Positions 11,104-24,214 are shown, counted from the stretch's first letter. The stretch: 64,000 nucleotides of DNA from Lentinula raphanica (GCA_027919835.1 JANVFP010000001.1:434001-498000), one strand, 5' to 3'. A program made the numbers and translations. The notes: generated from the sequence alone by a model not told the origin.

Positions 11104-13283
11104 ATGGATATCACCTTCTCGGTCCTTTGCATATTCTCTTGGAGAACCCCGAGGTCTTACTCGAAATGTCTATACTGATGTTCTGGTTAACTCCGATGGT
11201 GAAAAAGTACCATGCAACGTACTTTACTCTACTTGTGCACTCAAATCTGATTTGATTTATTGGTACATGTCTACAACTGACTGTATGATTCAGGTCAGGG
11301 AGTAAAGATATGTCCTTACCTTGCGCCATCTCTCAGAGAGCAGACACATACTTCTCGCTCTCGTGATCAACGCACATTTGATCTTGAATGCGAGCAGCGG
11401 GAAAGGACTACTTCACTCGACCGTGATCTATTAGAGAAGACCCTAAATTATTGGGCATATCTCCGAGATAATGGATGTGGACGCGAGCTTCAGCAAACTA
11501 CTCACTACACAGACCACGAACTTGATCACTACAACGCAGTTCATGCCAGCCCTCGGAAGAAAAAGAGGGGTCATCAGCCTAAGCCAACCTGTGAAGGAAG
11601 AATTGTACTGAGGTATACGTCAAATGAACGGCCATATCTCTGGTAAGAAATACACCTGGGAATAGCACCATCTGTCTCACAAATATTCTCTTAAGTTGCG
11701 AACATTTTAACAAGCAAACCTCCAGGAATCATTTCTGCGATTTCTCACTTGCAAATGATATCTTTCATTCTGATTATCTCTTAGCATTATGCACCAGAGA
11801 CATGGATAGAGTATATCATTGGGAGAAAGCTGCATCAGATGATGGCTATGGACCCCTTGCTCCATGTAGTACAGTCCGGAATAATACTACAGTCAGGGTT
11901 GATTGTCGTGAGTCAGCTTTTGCATTCGAGGTCTCACAGCAATAACTGAGAATCAAACAGCAATCCAGCATCGTACTTCAGAGGGCTCAATGCTTATGAC
12001 AGAGATGGAAAGTCTCAGTTGTCGGAGTAGTACCTTCCGTGTGTATGAGCCTCTAGAAGAGTTTCGCCAGATGTGTCCCCGGATTCTAGTGGTTTGCAGT
12101 GGGGAACATACTCATCCCATTCCACTATCAACTAAAACGCCCCCCAACATACGTGCCGAAATATTAGATCTTCTTGAATTCTCCATGGCAAGGGAGCTGG
12201 CTGACATGACACCTTGAAGATTTCTTTGACATCCAATTGTTCTGTCTTATATCCGTCAAAAAGTCCCTTTCATATCTCAGCCTCAACTCTCTGATGTGCA
12301 TCCCTCTCTTAACAATATGGATCACCTGCGTGCATACATCACTCATGTTCAAGATAAAGTTTTTCCTGTAGGAACAGGATGGGAGGGTAAGTTCCGACCT
12401 TTATAGCTGAATATGTGGTTGACCTCAGCAAAGGTTTATTGAGACGCAAAGAGCTCCAGGATAGAGAAAGACCTGTGGGAGAGAGATATATCCGACTAAT
12501 GGAAGAACTGTCTCTCCCCAATTTACACATGCTTGCTGGTGACGACGGAGATGATGAAGAAGACAACAGTCAATTCCGTATTGCAATCTGCATGTTCCCT
12601 CGATGAAGTCATGATCTACTCAAAGCGCGCTTCATTCAAAGTGATATCTCATACAAACGGGTTGCTGGTTTCAAAGAACTTGAGCTCGTTGGATGGGATG
12701 AGCAAAGTAAAACCAGTAAGTACATATATAAATTGAACTTCGACTGTGACGGTCTTGAAACGCATTACCTTTAGCAATTGTTTTTTGCCGGGCTTCTATG
12801 ACTCGAGAATCTGCTGCAGCACATCTCATTTTCTTTAGGCGTCTGGATGACATTGTTCACAAGGATACTGGTCACTGGCTTTCATTTAGACATCTACATG
12901 CAAATTCGTTGCAAGATAGGTCTGGAATTCTTCACTGGGCTATTGATCAAGGTCGAGGGCCTGCAAAAGGTATGCCTCGATACGTTCCTGTTGCAAAGAG
13001 GAATGACTGTTCGATGTGGTGTAGGAATGGCATTGTACCTTCATGAGTTGGCTTCCAGACTTCCGCACTCCAAAAAAGATCTTCATGAACCAGACCGATA
13101 TCTGCATCAACTTGAACCCTATGATCATCTTCACCGAATTGCACAGCTCTGTACTGCCCATATCAACCGAAATATAGCAAAATCCAAAGTGCCTGAACAT
13201 ATCAAAGTCAAAATGCGAAGCTTGATGTGCATTAAGCATCCAGACTGGGAGAGGACCATACAGGAGATTGAGCAAAGCTGCAA

Positions 13284-14345
13284 CATCAGGAAAAACACTC
13301 TAGGCCTAGGCAACTGTGAGTCTCTTTAAGGCTCTCTAGAGGGCCTACATGCTTAGAAGAGCTAGAAAGCACTGAGGAAAATGGGCATTTCTTCGGCAAC
13401 CTCAAAGGCATATACTTTAATCTGAGAGCACCTCAAGAAATGGCCAATTCCTAGAGACTCTGAAAGTACCTCAATGGCCTAGGTTGCCCAGGTAACCCAG
13501 GTCACTAAACTGCTTTGAAGTGCTTTGAGGGTCTTTGAGGGCCTTTGAGGGTCTTTGAGGGTCTTTGAGGATCTTTGAGGATCTTTGAGTGTCTTTGCAG
13601 AGCTTTTTAGCAACTTTTAATATCAAATTGAATGAAGAAAACATCACCCAAATAGGAAATTACATAAGTGCATTGCGGAACTTTCTTAATTTAGAAGATA
13701 CATGCATCAAAAATTCCAATTGACAACTTTGACAAGATCTTGTTTCAATGATATATTTGGCCTGCCACCGTGAACCATGTACAATCAAAAAGTTTGTCAC
13801 ATGGTCAAAACACATCTATAGCTATATTAACTACATGTCTACATGTTGTATATGTTATCATATCTCAATGAAGGACTTTATATATAACATTTATAGATTA
13901 GATTCTCTATATAATTTGGTAATTTAAATAATACATTACAAAATCTTGTAATTATATAAGTCTTACATAATATAATATGATTAGAAATTACATAATACTA
14001 GAATATGAGATAGAATGAAATAGAATGTAATGTAAAATAGAAATAAGAGGAATCAATTGATTTTTATTCATATTATTTGCTTCTGAAAGCATCTCAAAGC
14101 ACTTCAAAGCATCTCAAAGCACCTCAAAGACACTCAAAGATCCTCAAAGACACTCAAAGACCCTCAAAGATCCTCAAAGCACTTCAAAGCACCCCAAAGA
14201 ATACCTCAAGACTTTCAGGTGGCTGAGAGTGCCTAGGATTTGGGGGGTATCTTTGCAGGCTTTGGGGGCTCCAAAGCCTTGAAAGGCTTTAGGGGGCCTG
14301 AGAGCAGCTTTTAGTGGCTGAGGGCTCAGTACATTTTTCCTGATG
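13284..14345. mobile_element. CATCAG-family MITE, copy 2 (1062 bp, TSD AA)
   Basis: Starts CATCAGGAAAAA and ends TTTTTCCTGATG, with AA at 13282-13283 and 14346-14347. Removing it restores AGC TGC AAA GCA GGA AAA in the transposase-like gene. The left arm holds a tandem array of CTTTGAGG-type octamers (13510-13590); the right arm holds the same array inverted (14085-14190). The middle is AT-rich and includes GGCCTGCCACCGTGAAC, which recurs inverted in copy 3 near 29450, so copies 2 and 3 are the same long subfamily. Confidence 0.85.
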
Positions 14346-15143
14346 AAAGCAGGAAAAGGTATGTTGTGTAGTCCATTATATTGATCCAGGATAATCTCAC
14401 AAACTCTAGATTGGATCCTGGATAAAATATCAAGCAAATTCGCATTTCCAGGGATGTGTCAGGAGAAAAGTTTCATACCTCTTGACATATGGAAAGCCGG
14501 CCCTGCCACTACTGACCTTGTTGAAAGTGCCCACTGGAACTCTTATCTCGAAGGGGTTGGGTGTTCATTGACTAGTGGAGTGGAAAAGGCTGAACATGTT
14601 GATCAATTGCGTCTGACGTCTGCCCAGGTATCAGTAACTATTCCTGACAATTTGCGTGTTGCTAAGTGCGTCAAATATTTTCCATAGACATATATGGCTA
14701 CAGGCATATACTCAAGCAATACTCCAACCGATGGGCTTCATAGTACATCAATGAGCATGCGGCGCAAGGGTTGGTACTCTCGTTTTCTAATATTCAAGTA
14801 AATGATGATAACTTACTTGAACTAGCTAAGCGGGAATCAAAGAGGTTGGCTCGAGAGGACAAGCAAATTGACATGCAAAATGAAAAACTCAGCAAAGCTC
14901 ATAAACGTGTTGAAAAGGCAGTAACTCAACTGCAAAAAATTCCAAGCAGCAATGTAGCAGCTGTGACACGTGCAGAACAAATGGTGCACAAAGCAGAGGC
15001 ATGTTATCGAAAGGTGGCCAATCAGGCTGAAGTGATTGCTCAGAAGGCTCAAGGATCGGGTTCTGTAAATTTGACATTGCCAATTTGATTGCACTATCAT
15101 ATACTTTATCATATACTTTGAATATCAAGAAAAGCAAAGCAAT

Positions 15144-15850
15144 CTAGCTATATGAATAGAGACCCTCTGCCCGAGTCCACTGATAGTCTACGACTTCCCA
15201 ATTCCCACTCTTGCTCCCAAGAGAGGTAGAGGCATAGGAACCAACAAGGGGTATCAGTACTGGATTACAAGGGGGAGGAATTGTCTGTGGTACTGCTCCA
15301 CAACGGGGACCAAATGACAGTGGTTCACGTTTTGCGGTGCATTTTATCACCAGGAACTTTTCGCCATTTCGATTAGTGAGCATAGTGTAAGAACTAGTTT
15401 TACTAGTCCTGAGGCATCCGCAATGAGGACACTGAGCTTCCGTAATACGCATACCATAGTAAGGAGCCAACCATGAGTGGCACCAAATGATCTTTTGGAT
15501 AAGAAGAGTTTGCCGCTCATTGATAGAGATGGGGTGGGTTGGGAAGTAATGCCAGATGATCACATTAGTATGAGCACCGACTGATGGATTTCCATCACAG
15601 ATGGGCTTGAGTGCATATTGGATGCTTTCATGCTGAAGCAATATACGGCGTACAAAATCCTGGCACCATCGAGCAGTCTGAAGAGGTTGAAGATCACGTG
15701 CTGGAAAGGCTATGATGCGTTCGAAAATATGTCTGCATGGATCTGATTAATGTTAACTGAAACCAGAACTAACGCAATACTTACCCCCAGACCTGTTCAG
15801 TAAAGTAGTTACCTTGCTTGTCAAGGTCCTTCCAGGTATGAAATTATTTT
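15144..15850 (-). pseudogene. Second gene of the decayed transposon, 5'-truncated (ORF2)
   Basis: Convergent with ORF1 and separated from it by 55 bp. Exons read WKDLDKQGNYFTEQVW (ends about 15785 at a GTAAGT donor), then HIFERIIAFPARDLQPLQTA and RYALKPICDGNPSVGAHTN... with a CPHCGC zinc-ribbon-like pair, and stop at 15144-15146. I recognise it as a protein that recurs in Agaricomycete transposons; its job is unknown. No start is visible upstream of about 15850, so the 5' part is missing or was cut off by the neighbouring Helitron. Confidence 0.5.
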
Positions 15851-15860
15851 TTTCCCACAC

Positions 15861-16858
15861 TCTTTTCGCAAATAGTGTCAAACACCGGATCCGGCATTAT
15901 TTTCGCCGAGACCCTATTGTAGGGCTATGAATAAGCACGCATGGTTACGTGGCACATTTTTACCGCTGTTTCTCTGCCACCCACCATATCCCTCGATTCT
16001 CTAACACTAGCACAGGTATGCTTTTCTCTCCTCCCAATACATAGATTGCTTTGTCCACTTTACCTGTGTTCTTGTTTACTTCATGTACTATACTTTCTTT
16101 GCAGTATGTGTGTTTTCTCGCTATGTCATGATGCAGCTTTGCGCGCTCTCGCCAGGGCGTCGGCCATTTGACAATGCCACTGAAAACTTGCATATCTACA
16201 GAGACCATCCCTCATTCATTCATTGCTGCCCTTCTTCCTTCTTCCACATTTCAATCTCTGCACTTACTCACCAATTCCATCCATTTATTAGGATGCTATC
16301 TTTCGACAATCCCAGCTTTCCACCTTTCTCCTGCCACTTCAACTCGGTTTGGTCTCCGAATGCTTGTTCGAGGTGTTAGCTGGATAAGATGAAGTTTCGT
16401 GTTTCTCGGTATGTTGTTATGTCTCAGAATGCCTCACCTTCTAATACATTGTTTACAGCTCATGTACGTTTGCTTGCGCATGGGCGCAGACCATTAACAT
16501 CGTTTACCTTCCCCAAAACACCCCATATCCCTTGCTAATTGTGGGCCCGCTCAAGGGCGCTGGCTATCTACATTGTTGTTTACCTCTCCGAAAATAAACT
16601 CACCTCTTCGGTTATTGTGTGCTCGCTCATGCGGTAGGCCTTCTTTAGTTATCGTGTGCTTGACCATGGGCGCAAGCCGGTGATATTGTTGTTTACCCTT
16701 TTGGAAACACTTCACCTCTTTGGTTGTTGCCTGGTTGTGATGTACTTGCATACTCATCAAGTTTTCTTTGAATAATTATTCAGAATCTTGTGTCATCATC
16801 ACTCTACTTTCAAGAAATACATTTGCATATAATTTTCTTATCTATATTGAAAATACTA
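15861..16858. other. Non-coding stretch with degenerate tandem repeats, likely Helitron 3' end
   Basis: Follows the Helitron helicase stop on the minus strand. From about 16440 to 16760 a unit of about 105-120 bp occurs roughly three times in diverged form, each containing GCGC-AGACC/GGCGCTGG, ATTGTTGTTTACC and CACCTCTTCGGTTATTGTG-like blocks. A Helitron should end here with a hairpin and CTRR (read on the minus strand), but I could not fix the end. Confidence 0.35.
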
Positions 16859-19265
16859 CTATCTTTTTTCACGACCATTCTTCATATCTACCCACCAGTT
16901 TGTGGTTGTTAGATTATATTTTTCCAGCTCGTCATCTCCTGCTAACAATTCTGGTGAATGCCCTTGTAAAAGTATGTTTGGATCAAAATCCCGTAGCAGC
17001 TGTATACTGTCTCTTCCTGAACTGCGTGATAGAGCTACGTAGATGTTAAATAAATTCAAGGCACCAGTTGGTGGACTTGCAATATCAATGATCACTGGTA
17101 CAATTGTCTGCCCTTGTGCTCGATAATCTGTGAATGCATAAGCAAGAGTCAATGGGAATTGTTTGCGCTTGACAGTACGTGATACTGGCGGTCCTTTTTT
17201 TTGCTGGACTGATATTCTCATAGTTTGCACACGAGGTTGAATTGGTATCACATTCTCATCTAATCCTTCCAACTGTGATAAACGTGTCCGATCCATTTTT
17301 ATCAAAATATACATTGGAAGATATTTCAATCTCACAACTCTTGCTTCTTTATCAAACACTGGCTCATCTGGATGTAAAATTATATCTATGATTGTACCTC
17401 GGGCACCATTTGCAAGGTCAAGGTCAGTGTCAATATTTTGTACTACCATGACCCGTGCACCAATTGCTATAGAAATATTCTCAGGAAGATCTTGTTTTGT
17501 GTTGCGCCGTCTGCCACCCATAGTTCTTTCACTGCTTCGAAGTGCCAAGCCATATTCCTCAGCAATGTTCAACTGTTGCTCTTTCACTCGATCTTCTGCC
17601 TGACATTCAAAAATTCTTTCTTTTGTTATCTGGCAGTGTTTACGGAGTGCTACATCATTCCATGCTCTTCGCACCCCATGTCGAGGAGTAACAAGACATG
17701 CTTTGTCCCAGTCCTTTCCTGTTTTTTGTTCTGCTCCTTTATTTGAAATTATAGTACTTCTCAACAATTCAATATCCTTCTGTGTTACATTTCCATACCG
17801 TAACCTTGTCAACATTTCTCGCCACCCTTGATCTACCACATGCATCTGCTCTTTCAAGATAACAACAGTAGAAAATTCTTCATATAGTATTCTTCCTGTA
17901 CATTGATCAGTACTACTAATTCCAGGGATTGCAGGCATGTATAAACCATCATTGGGTGCAACAACAGGAGGAAACTGATGGAAATCTCCACACAAAATTA
18001 TATTCAAACCACCAAAAGTGCTACCATTTGTTGGATTTTTCTTGCCAATACTGATATTTCTCTCTAATTCTGCAAAAAATGCACGGGAAACCATAGAACA
18101 CTCATCAACGATGAGATACTGATATTGTTCCCAAAAGTGTTGAAGCTTTTGTTTTGTATCATCACTTATGCCCTGTGCTTTTCTTGCAGCTGACTGATTA
18201 ATGGACACATGACCAATATTATGAAGTGTCTTGCCATCAATCAAAGATGCAGCAATACCTGTATATGCTGACTTTAGCAACATTGAAGATGCTTTTTTTG
18301 TTTCAAACATTTTTGTAATAGTTTGAATGACTCGGGACTTGCCAGTTCCACCTTCCCCATGTATAATCATTCGCAGTTTTGGTGGATCATTTCCAGCTAT
18401 CAAACATGTCTTAGTCAGTAATATAATTTCATATTCTATGAAAAATCACTAACCTAAAAATTGATCAAGATGCCATTCAGTAATTTCAAATGCACGCTGT
18501 TGATCAATTCTAAGTTCACTAATATCTAACATAGGTAGAGCTCCTTCTGCATCTGCCTCTCCTACTTCATGCTGCTTACTACTATTTGTAAGCATTTCTA
18601 CTTTTGCAGTTCCTTGTGTTTTGTTCTTTTTTTCCCCCTTTTTTTGTTGTGTATTATTCAAGTCTTCTGTTATTCCATCTTGGCTAATAGATTCTGTCCC
18701 AATGCTATGCAGATTAGAATCCCCTTCCATCACTGCATGCCACTTGATTAGATTTCTCATGTCATCACCACTTGCATTACATACTGTTTCTATTTCACCA
18801 ATATCCCAATCCTCAGCTCCATCTCTAGGAAGTAATCCATATTGCTGTCCAGTAAGAACTGCTGCCCTTCCCCAATTATTCTCACCAATAGGCTGAAGAC
18901 TTGCTTTCAGAGTTTCAAGGCCTTCTTTTGACATTTGTAACCCTCCAGTATGTGTGCCATCATCTTCCTTTTGTAAATCTTCAAGCTCATTTATATCCTC
19001 CTCTAATCTTGCTGCCTGTTCAGCTGCCTCAATAGCTTTGTAACCTTCTGCTTCCAGTGCAGCCTGTGCAGCTTGCTGGCAGCTATGAAAAAATTGTATT
19101 CCCTCTACTATATTTTTTACCTGCTGGGAACTTGTACTTATAAATGATTCATATGCAGTTTTCCAGCTTTCAGAAGAACATTTCAAGTCCACTCCAATTT
19201 GACGCCATGGCTTTAACAGCACAAGCATTGATGCATAGTAAAAATCATTATCACCCTCTTTGTTA
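16859..19265 (-). pseudogene. Helitron PIF1-type helicase region
   Basis: Exons 19265-18449 and about 18403-16859, joined by a short intron. The first gives an acidic linker with Gln/Glu-rich helices ending DISELRIDQQRAFEITEWHL, the usual entry into PIF1. The second has Walker A GEGGTGKS, Walker B LIVDECSM, motif III GDFHQFPPV, and motifs V and VI AYAFTDYRAQGQTI and NIYVALSRSSG. It stops at 16859-16861. The helicase itself has no frame break over 514 codons, while upstream parts do. It would unwind DNA for rolling-circle transposition. Confidence 0.85.
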
Positions 19266-19609
19266 TATCGTGGAAAGTACCGTCCAACAAAATCAGGAAT
19301 AGTAGAATGATGAGTGGACCTTTTTACTCGGATTTTTTTGCCATATTCAGGATGATTATCTTGATATGGAATACGTTCATGTGCTGGTCTGCCTCACTTT
19401 TTTGGTTTTCGTTGTTGATCAGTAGTTCCATCTCCAATCTGATAGTATAATGAACATTATGCTAATTTATGCATATAAAATGGTATTACACATACCTCAG
19501 CTTCTTTGCAAATATCTTCTGTTTCATCCTCTTCTTCTAATGCTTCTGTTTGTTTTGTTGTCCTAATGCTGATATGAGCATATTGAATAGCAGAATTGAT
19601 AACTATAAC

Positions 19610-21596
19610 TTACATTGATCCTGCTTTTTCCTCCCATGTATTTTGGAAAAATTCATATACATTATAATGCTCCAGACCAGAACCTCTATATTGATAATCA
19701 ATCACTTGACTTTTAATATGAATCTTTCCCTTCTGATCCAGTACTAATACTGCCATTTCATCACCTTCCTCCTCATTAGTTTCAATATCTTTCTGTTGCT
19801 CATCACTCTCTATAGAAAGGGGTTCAACTGATTCTTGTGATTGCTCAGGTTCTTTAGTAGTCTGGACTTGTGCATTCAGCACTGTTGGATGAGCCTTTAG
19901 AAGTGCAGATACAAATGAAGACCAGTATACAGGTGCATAGTGATGAGATTGAAATACATCACCCCATCCCATCAGAAAAGACATAACCATTGGTGCTGCT
20001 AACTCTTGTTCACTGTTTACAGCATTGATTATGCGGAATAACAATAGTCGCTGTTGATCTTGCAATGAGTCAATGTAGTCATTTTTTTGTATATGATAAG
20101 CCAAGGTTTTTGCAGCAATAGCAGATATGTTATGATTTTTTTGCTGATTTTTTGATGAATAGCCTGTCACATAATAAGATATATTTACAGTTTCAGGTCC
20201 ATTCAAAAGCACTTTCAAATCATTATTGCAGCGAAGACAGATTGAGAATGTTGGATTCCATCCATTCATGAATTCATACTGTCTTTCTAGGCTCCAATTT
20301 CCATTCTCCATCACATATGGTACCTTTGAAATTTCAAATGGTGCTCGTCTTTTGCATACTAACCGGCCTCGATTATCAACTTTCAAACATCGACGTAGCT
20401 CACATGTATGCACCTGTTTTGCACGGACAACTTGCAGCTCAAATTTACTACAGCTATTTTGATATTCCTGTATTGTACCATAGAATGGATTTGGTGGACA
20501 AGAATATGCAATGTCAACTTTGTTAGGTATACTTCGTATTGTATCTTTTGATTCTAAGCCAGGCACATATGCTCGAGCATTTGCACATATAAATTCTTGA
20601 ATGTGGTGTCGAAATTCTTCAGTTTTCAATAGATCCTGCATTTTTGAAAGAGTTGGAACATGACGAAGCCAGACCAACATATGTAAGTGTAAGCTGCCCC
20701 TTCCTTGTGATTCAACTACACCAAAATAAGCAGAAACATATCCAAAAATTCCTTTCTCACTATGAAGCTGATAATGACTTTTTTGTACACCAAAAAGTGT
20801 CTTGAGAACAGCTTGTATTGTGAAATGGAAAAATTTTGCAGAAGCATATGAATCTCCTGCAACATTCTGTGCTCGCTTTCAGTACTTGGTGTGATAGATC
20901 CCAACAGATTATCTAAGTTGATATCTTCTCCTGCAAATATCTGAGGAATAGGATCATGAAGATCACAAGGATTTATAGTAAGCCATAGACTTGGGGGACC
21001 TAAAGCAATTGATGTTGACCAGATCTGGCTTTTCAGCCGATATTTGCTTGCATTTGATCCCATCACCTTTCCAGCAGCAGCATGAACATGAGACTTTAAT
21101 AGCAAAATTGCACTATCAGTTACTCGCTCTCCTTTTTCCTCCTGCTCCTGAGCAGCTTTGAGCTTTTCTACAGTAATAGATGATAGTATGTGTGCATCTC
21201 TTTCAAAATTTTGGCGCCGTGTTTGTAAACGTGATGCACCTAAAGCCTGCCGACGCTGTAAAATACCAAATGCTGTGAAAGAAAATGTTTCATGGCGGCG
21301 AAATCTGCCATCATGATACCGTAATGCCCATTTGATTTGATCTCCAAAATCTATGGGATTTGGATGAAAGCATTCCAATCCACCACGTCCATTTGGAAAT
21401 AGCAATGGAAAAGCCTTTTCAAAAAATTTATTCCAGTTGCTGCACTTCGATCTTTACTGTCAGACTCTCCTTTTCGAGGCTGTCCAAAGTCATTTACTGC
21501 ATCTTTACCATGACGCACAGCATATGCCCCTTCATCAGCTTCTTTCCATAGATTTAATATCCCCCACTGCATTAACTCATTACCAGTGAGCTTTGT
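19610..21596 (-). pseudogene. Helitron Rep / helicase-like domain region
   Basis: Contains the conserved block NPIDFGDQIKWALRYHDGRF, LKSQIWSTSIALGPPSLWLT, then AKFFHFTIQAVLKTLFGV, GRGSLHLHMLVWL (the two-His metal motif of HUH nucleases) and ISYYVTGYSSKNQQ, where the Tyr of the Rep site is expected. The exon ends at a GTAAGT donor near 19612. The frame changes near 21430 (T/A homopolymers) and near 20880, so a single product cannot be made from this copy without a repair. Confidence 0.75.
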
Positions 21597-21791
21597 AACA
21601 TCAGTATCAATGGTTCCTGAAATCTGAAGAGGTATAACATCAGGTGCACTTGCATCTATATAAATTATTATGGTTGAATATTTCAGAAATGAATCATCTA
21701 CCAGTGTTAGTGCTGACCTTTTTCATTGTAATCTTCAGTATCTGTAACTGGGTTATCTGTTGCTGCAGCTAAGCAGAGTAATCTCAGCATA

Positions 21792-22815
21792 TTATTGACT
21801 GTTATATCCATTTAGCAACTTACTGTCTTCATTTGTTGGTACATATGAGCTTGCACCTTCTTCATCAACAATGCCTGCATCATCTGTCTGACGGATCACA
21901 GCTGTGATTTCATCTGGCACATCATCTTCTGGCAGCTCATGTAAGCGATCTTCACTTATTTTTGTATCCTTGTAATATTTGGAATTTCTGTCTTTCAGGC
22001 ACCGCAATGCATCCCGCACTACATGGCGTCGTACACGAAATGTGTTTCGAAGCCATGTCTTTGGAAGTTTACCAAGTCCACAAAATGTTACAGTAATCAC
22101 AGATGCCAAGATAGCAGCAGGACGAGGCATCAGATCACCTTCGAGCATGGATTCTATACCAGAATTGTCCAATTCAAAAGTTGTTACATTTCCACGCATG
22201 GCACTTTGCAGAGTTTTGATATCCCGTTTTCCTTGAGTTTTTTTGGGGAACAGCTTGAACACATAAACTCGGGGATACAGATGAGCTATGAGAAGCTGTT
22301 CAGGGAAAGTAAGTCCCAAGAGTGGAGATGGTATTTCACCAATCCACATGTCATTTGCAAGTGAGAACTTTGGTGGTAAATCCCGCTTGCCACTGAGTTC
22401 TCCCCAGCAATCTTTGCATATAGTGACAAGGATATCTCCATTTGGACTATTTATAAAGCCTGCCATTTCAAATAGCTTGCCCTCATATAGAGTCTGGTGG
22501 GGATGAGGAGTATGGGGAATGAGGCGATGGGCATTGGGAATACTTTGAATTGGTATCCGTCGATATGAGCTGGGAGGATTACCAATATCGTTTTCACGAG
22601 CACATACACCACAAATGAGTGGTGTAACTTCAGTATTTGATGTTGCCTTGTAAAATGCTTGGTGATACTTCCGAAGCTCAGCAGGTGCCGGCACTTCCAT
22701 GAATAGACCATCGCTCTCATTCGGCATCTCTGATGGCATGTCAGCACTAGGACACAAAGCCTTCCGACTATCGTGTCTCCCCTTCTGTTCTTCTTCACGC
22801 GCTCTCTTTCTACCT
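21792..22815 (-). pseudogene. Helitron N-terminal region (DUF6570-like)
   Basis: Reads CGVCARENDIGNPPSSYRRI, ITVCKDCW-like ILVTICKDCWGELSGKRDLP, LANDMWIGEIPSPLLGLTFP, EQLLIAHLYPRVYVFKLFPK and ILASVITVTFCGLGKLPKTW. These are the conserved stretches that precede the Rep domain in many fungal Helitrons. The frame extends upstream to an acceptor near 22815 (RKRAREEEQKGRHDSRKAL). A short exon at about 23590-23842 beginning MSTLSSTSLNSLTVKEILRI may be the first exon of the same protein. Confidence 0.65.
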
Positions 22816-22984
22816 ACTATTATCTTGCTTGGACCCTTCTCCTTGGTTTTCCGACCATTTTACTGGGTATCGAGACCCAAAAAAGGAAGGGAAAAAAGGA
22901 AAAAGGGAGAGGATTCGCGTTTCGTTTCGACGATTGAATTTGAGGTTCAGACTGCTATGTAGTACAATATTTTTGTGTATAAAT

Positions 22985-23470
22985 ACATCTGCCCCAGAAA
23001 TCACCGATGTTCTGGTGTCAAAGATTCACCGGCACCACTGAAAGTGGCATGCATTTGCGACCCTTGTCGACACCACGACATTCCGATGTCCTTTTGCATA
23101 ACTTACACAGTCGAGGCAAGGTATGGGACTGTTCAGTCTGTTCAGAATATCTGCGCTCCCCGGGCTTGTGGTTTTCTGATATCGACGACAAGATCAAGTT
23201 TGTTGTCTTTTCCGCCAGTGATCACTGGCACGATTTGCTGCAACAAAGTTCATTGAGTGTATCCATGATGGAATGCATAAAACACACCATGTTTTAGTGC
23301 CAATAAATGACTGTGAATATGCATCTGAAATCAATAATTGTATTGACCATATGGAAGAGAAGTGGTGGCCAAAGTGCGACCACCAAAAGTTTCAGGTTAT
23401 CTACATGTTATCTGCAAGTTATGTGTATCACCTCTTGTTTAGGGCACCTCAGCTCGTTTTAACTGTTTAG
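22985..23470 (+). pseudogene. Decayed gene fragment, unrecognised
   Basis: On the strand opposite to the Helitron, a frame reads GKVWDCSVCSEYLRSPGLWF, DIDDKIKFVVFSASDHWHD and MMECIKHTMF. It then shifts by one base in a TTTT run near 23293 and goes on as LVPINDCEYASEINNCIDHM and EEKWWPKCDHQ. Composition and continuity look protein-coding, but I do not know the family. It may be a captured or older fragment inside the Helitron region. Confidence 0.35.
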
Positions 23471-24214
23471 TGAGGTAGAGCATAATCAGATAGTATTGCA
23501 GCATTGAGAAATACTATACTAGGAGGATACATATTGTTGTACATAGCGAGGAAGGTCAGTAAAATGAGGGCAATGTTATCTGCAATGCAGATAACATGCA
23601 GATAACATCGTGGGAACCCAGCAAAACCGTCGGACAACCTTCTCCTTTGAATTCAAATGGTGCTGGAACTGGTTCAATAGCATTGGTGTCCCGTTTTCAA
23701 GAATATAGTTGATCAACCGAGCCTTTGCACCATGTCGGATATCCAATGGAATCTTCATTCCTGCTGTTTGGGAAAGAGATATGATTCGTAGAATTTCTTT
23801 CACAGTGAGGGAATTAAGAGAAGTTGAGGAGAGAGTCGACATGGTAGTGGTAGTTCGAGAGAGGAAGATAACTTGTTAAAGGTCCAGTGGCTTCATGCAT
23901 CTACCACATGGGATGCCACACATTTCATCGCTGACCTTGAAAATCTGTATCAGCTCCACTTGCATTCTCCGCGTATTTTCTGGATAATCTTCCTTTGCCC
24001 TAAACTTCACTCAAACAAGCATAGTCTGTCGCAATCATTCAATCGATTGACAGCAATTTTACCAGATACATAGTCTCAAACTATGCCAACCATGGTCTGT
24101 GTGCAGGAGGAACCATATAAAAGAGTGTCTGTTTCTAGAGGTTTAGCAACAACCGTCAGTTTTATTCCTACTTCTGTCACTCTTTGATACATACTCGACG
24201 CTCGTTCACCACCC

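Larger units (their letters stand above)
10558..15088 (+). pseudogene. Decayed transposase-like gene of an unnamed Agaricomycete DNA transposon (ORF1)
   Basis: Once the two MITE insertions (10823-11103 and 13284-14345) are mentally removed, a multi-exon frame runs through TQAWISPSRSFAYSLGEP, KPTCEGRIVLRYTSNERPY, YEPLEEFRQMCPRILVVCSG, EHTHPIPLSTKTPP, PYDHLHRIAQLCTAHINRN, WILDKISSKFAFPGMCQEK, LVESAHWNSYLEGVGCSL and a Lys-rich coiled coil (KREDKQIDMQNEKLSKAHK-like). I recognise this as a recurrent multi-copy protein of Agaricomycete genomes. The Cys/His cluster followed by CSGEHTHP could be a zinc-binding site. The VES-H motif near the end recalls transposases of MULE type, but the class is not certain. 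Besides the insertions, there are frame breaks and stops (for example near 12217 and 12600). No true ATG is evident at 10558 (GTG there), so the 5' end is uncertain. Confidence 0.6.
16859..23842 (-). mobile_element. Defective Helitron
   Basis: On the minus strand the order is N-terminal cysteine-containing region, Rep-like (Helitron helicase-like) domain, acidic linker, then a PIF1-type helicase, which is the standard RepHel layout. It is broken by at least two frameshifts (near 21430 and 20880) and one TGA (19394-19396). The limits given are those of the coding part; true ends (5' TC, 3' CTRR with hairpin) were not identified. Helitrons transpose by a rolling-circle mechanism and leave no target duplication. 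Confidence 0.8.

Noticed and set aside
23107..23470. Reading this fragment as a viral or domesticated capsid-type gene
   Set aside because: No recognisable motif supports this; left as an unrecognised decayed fragment.
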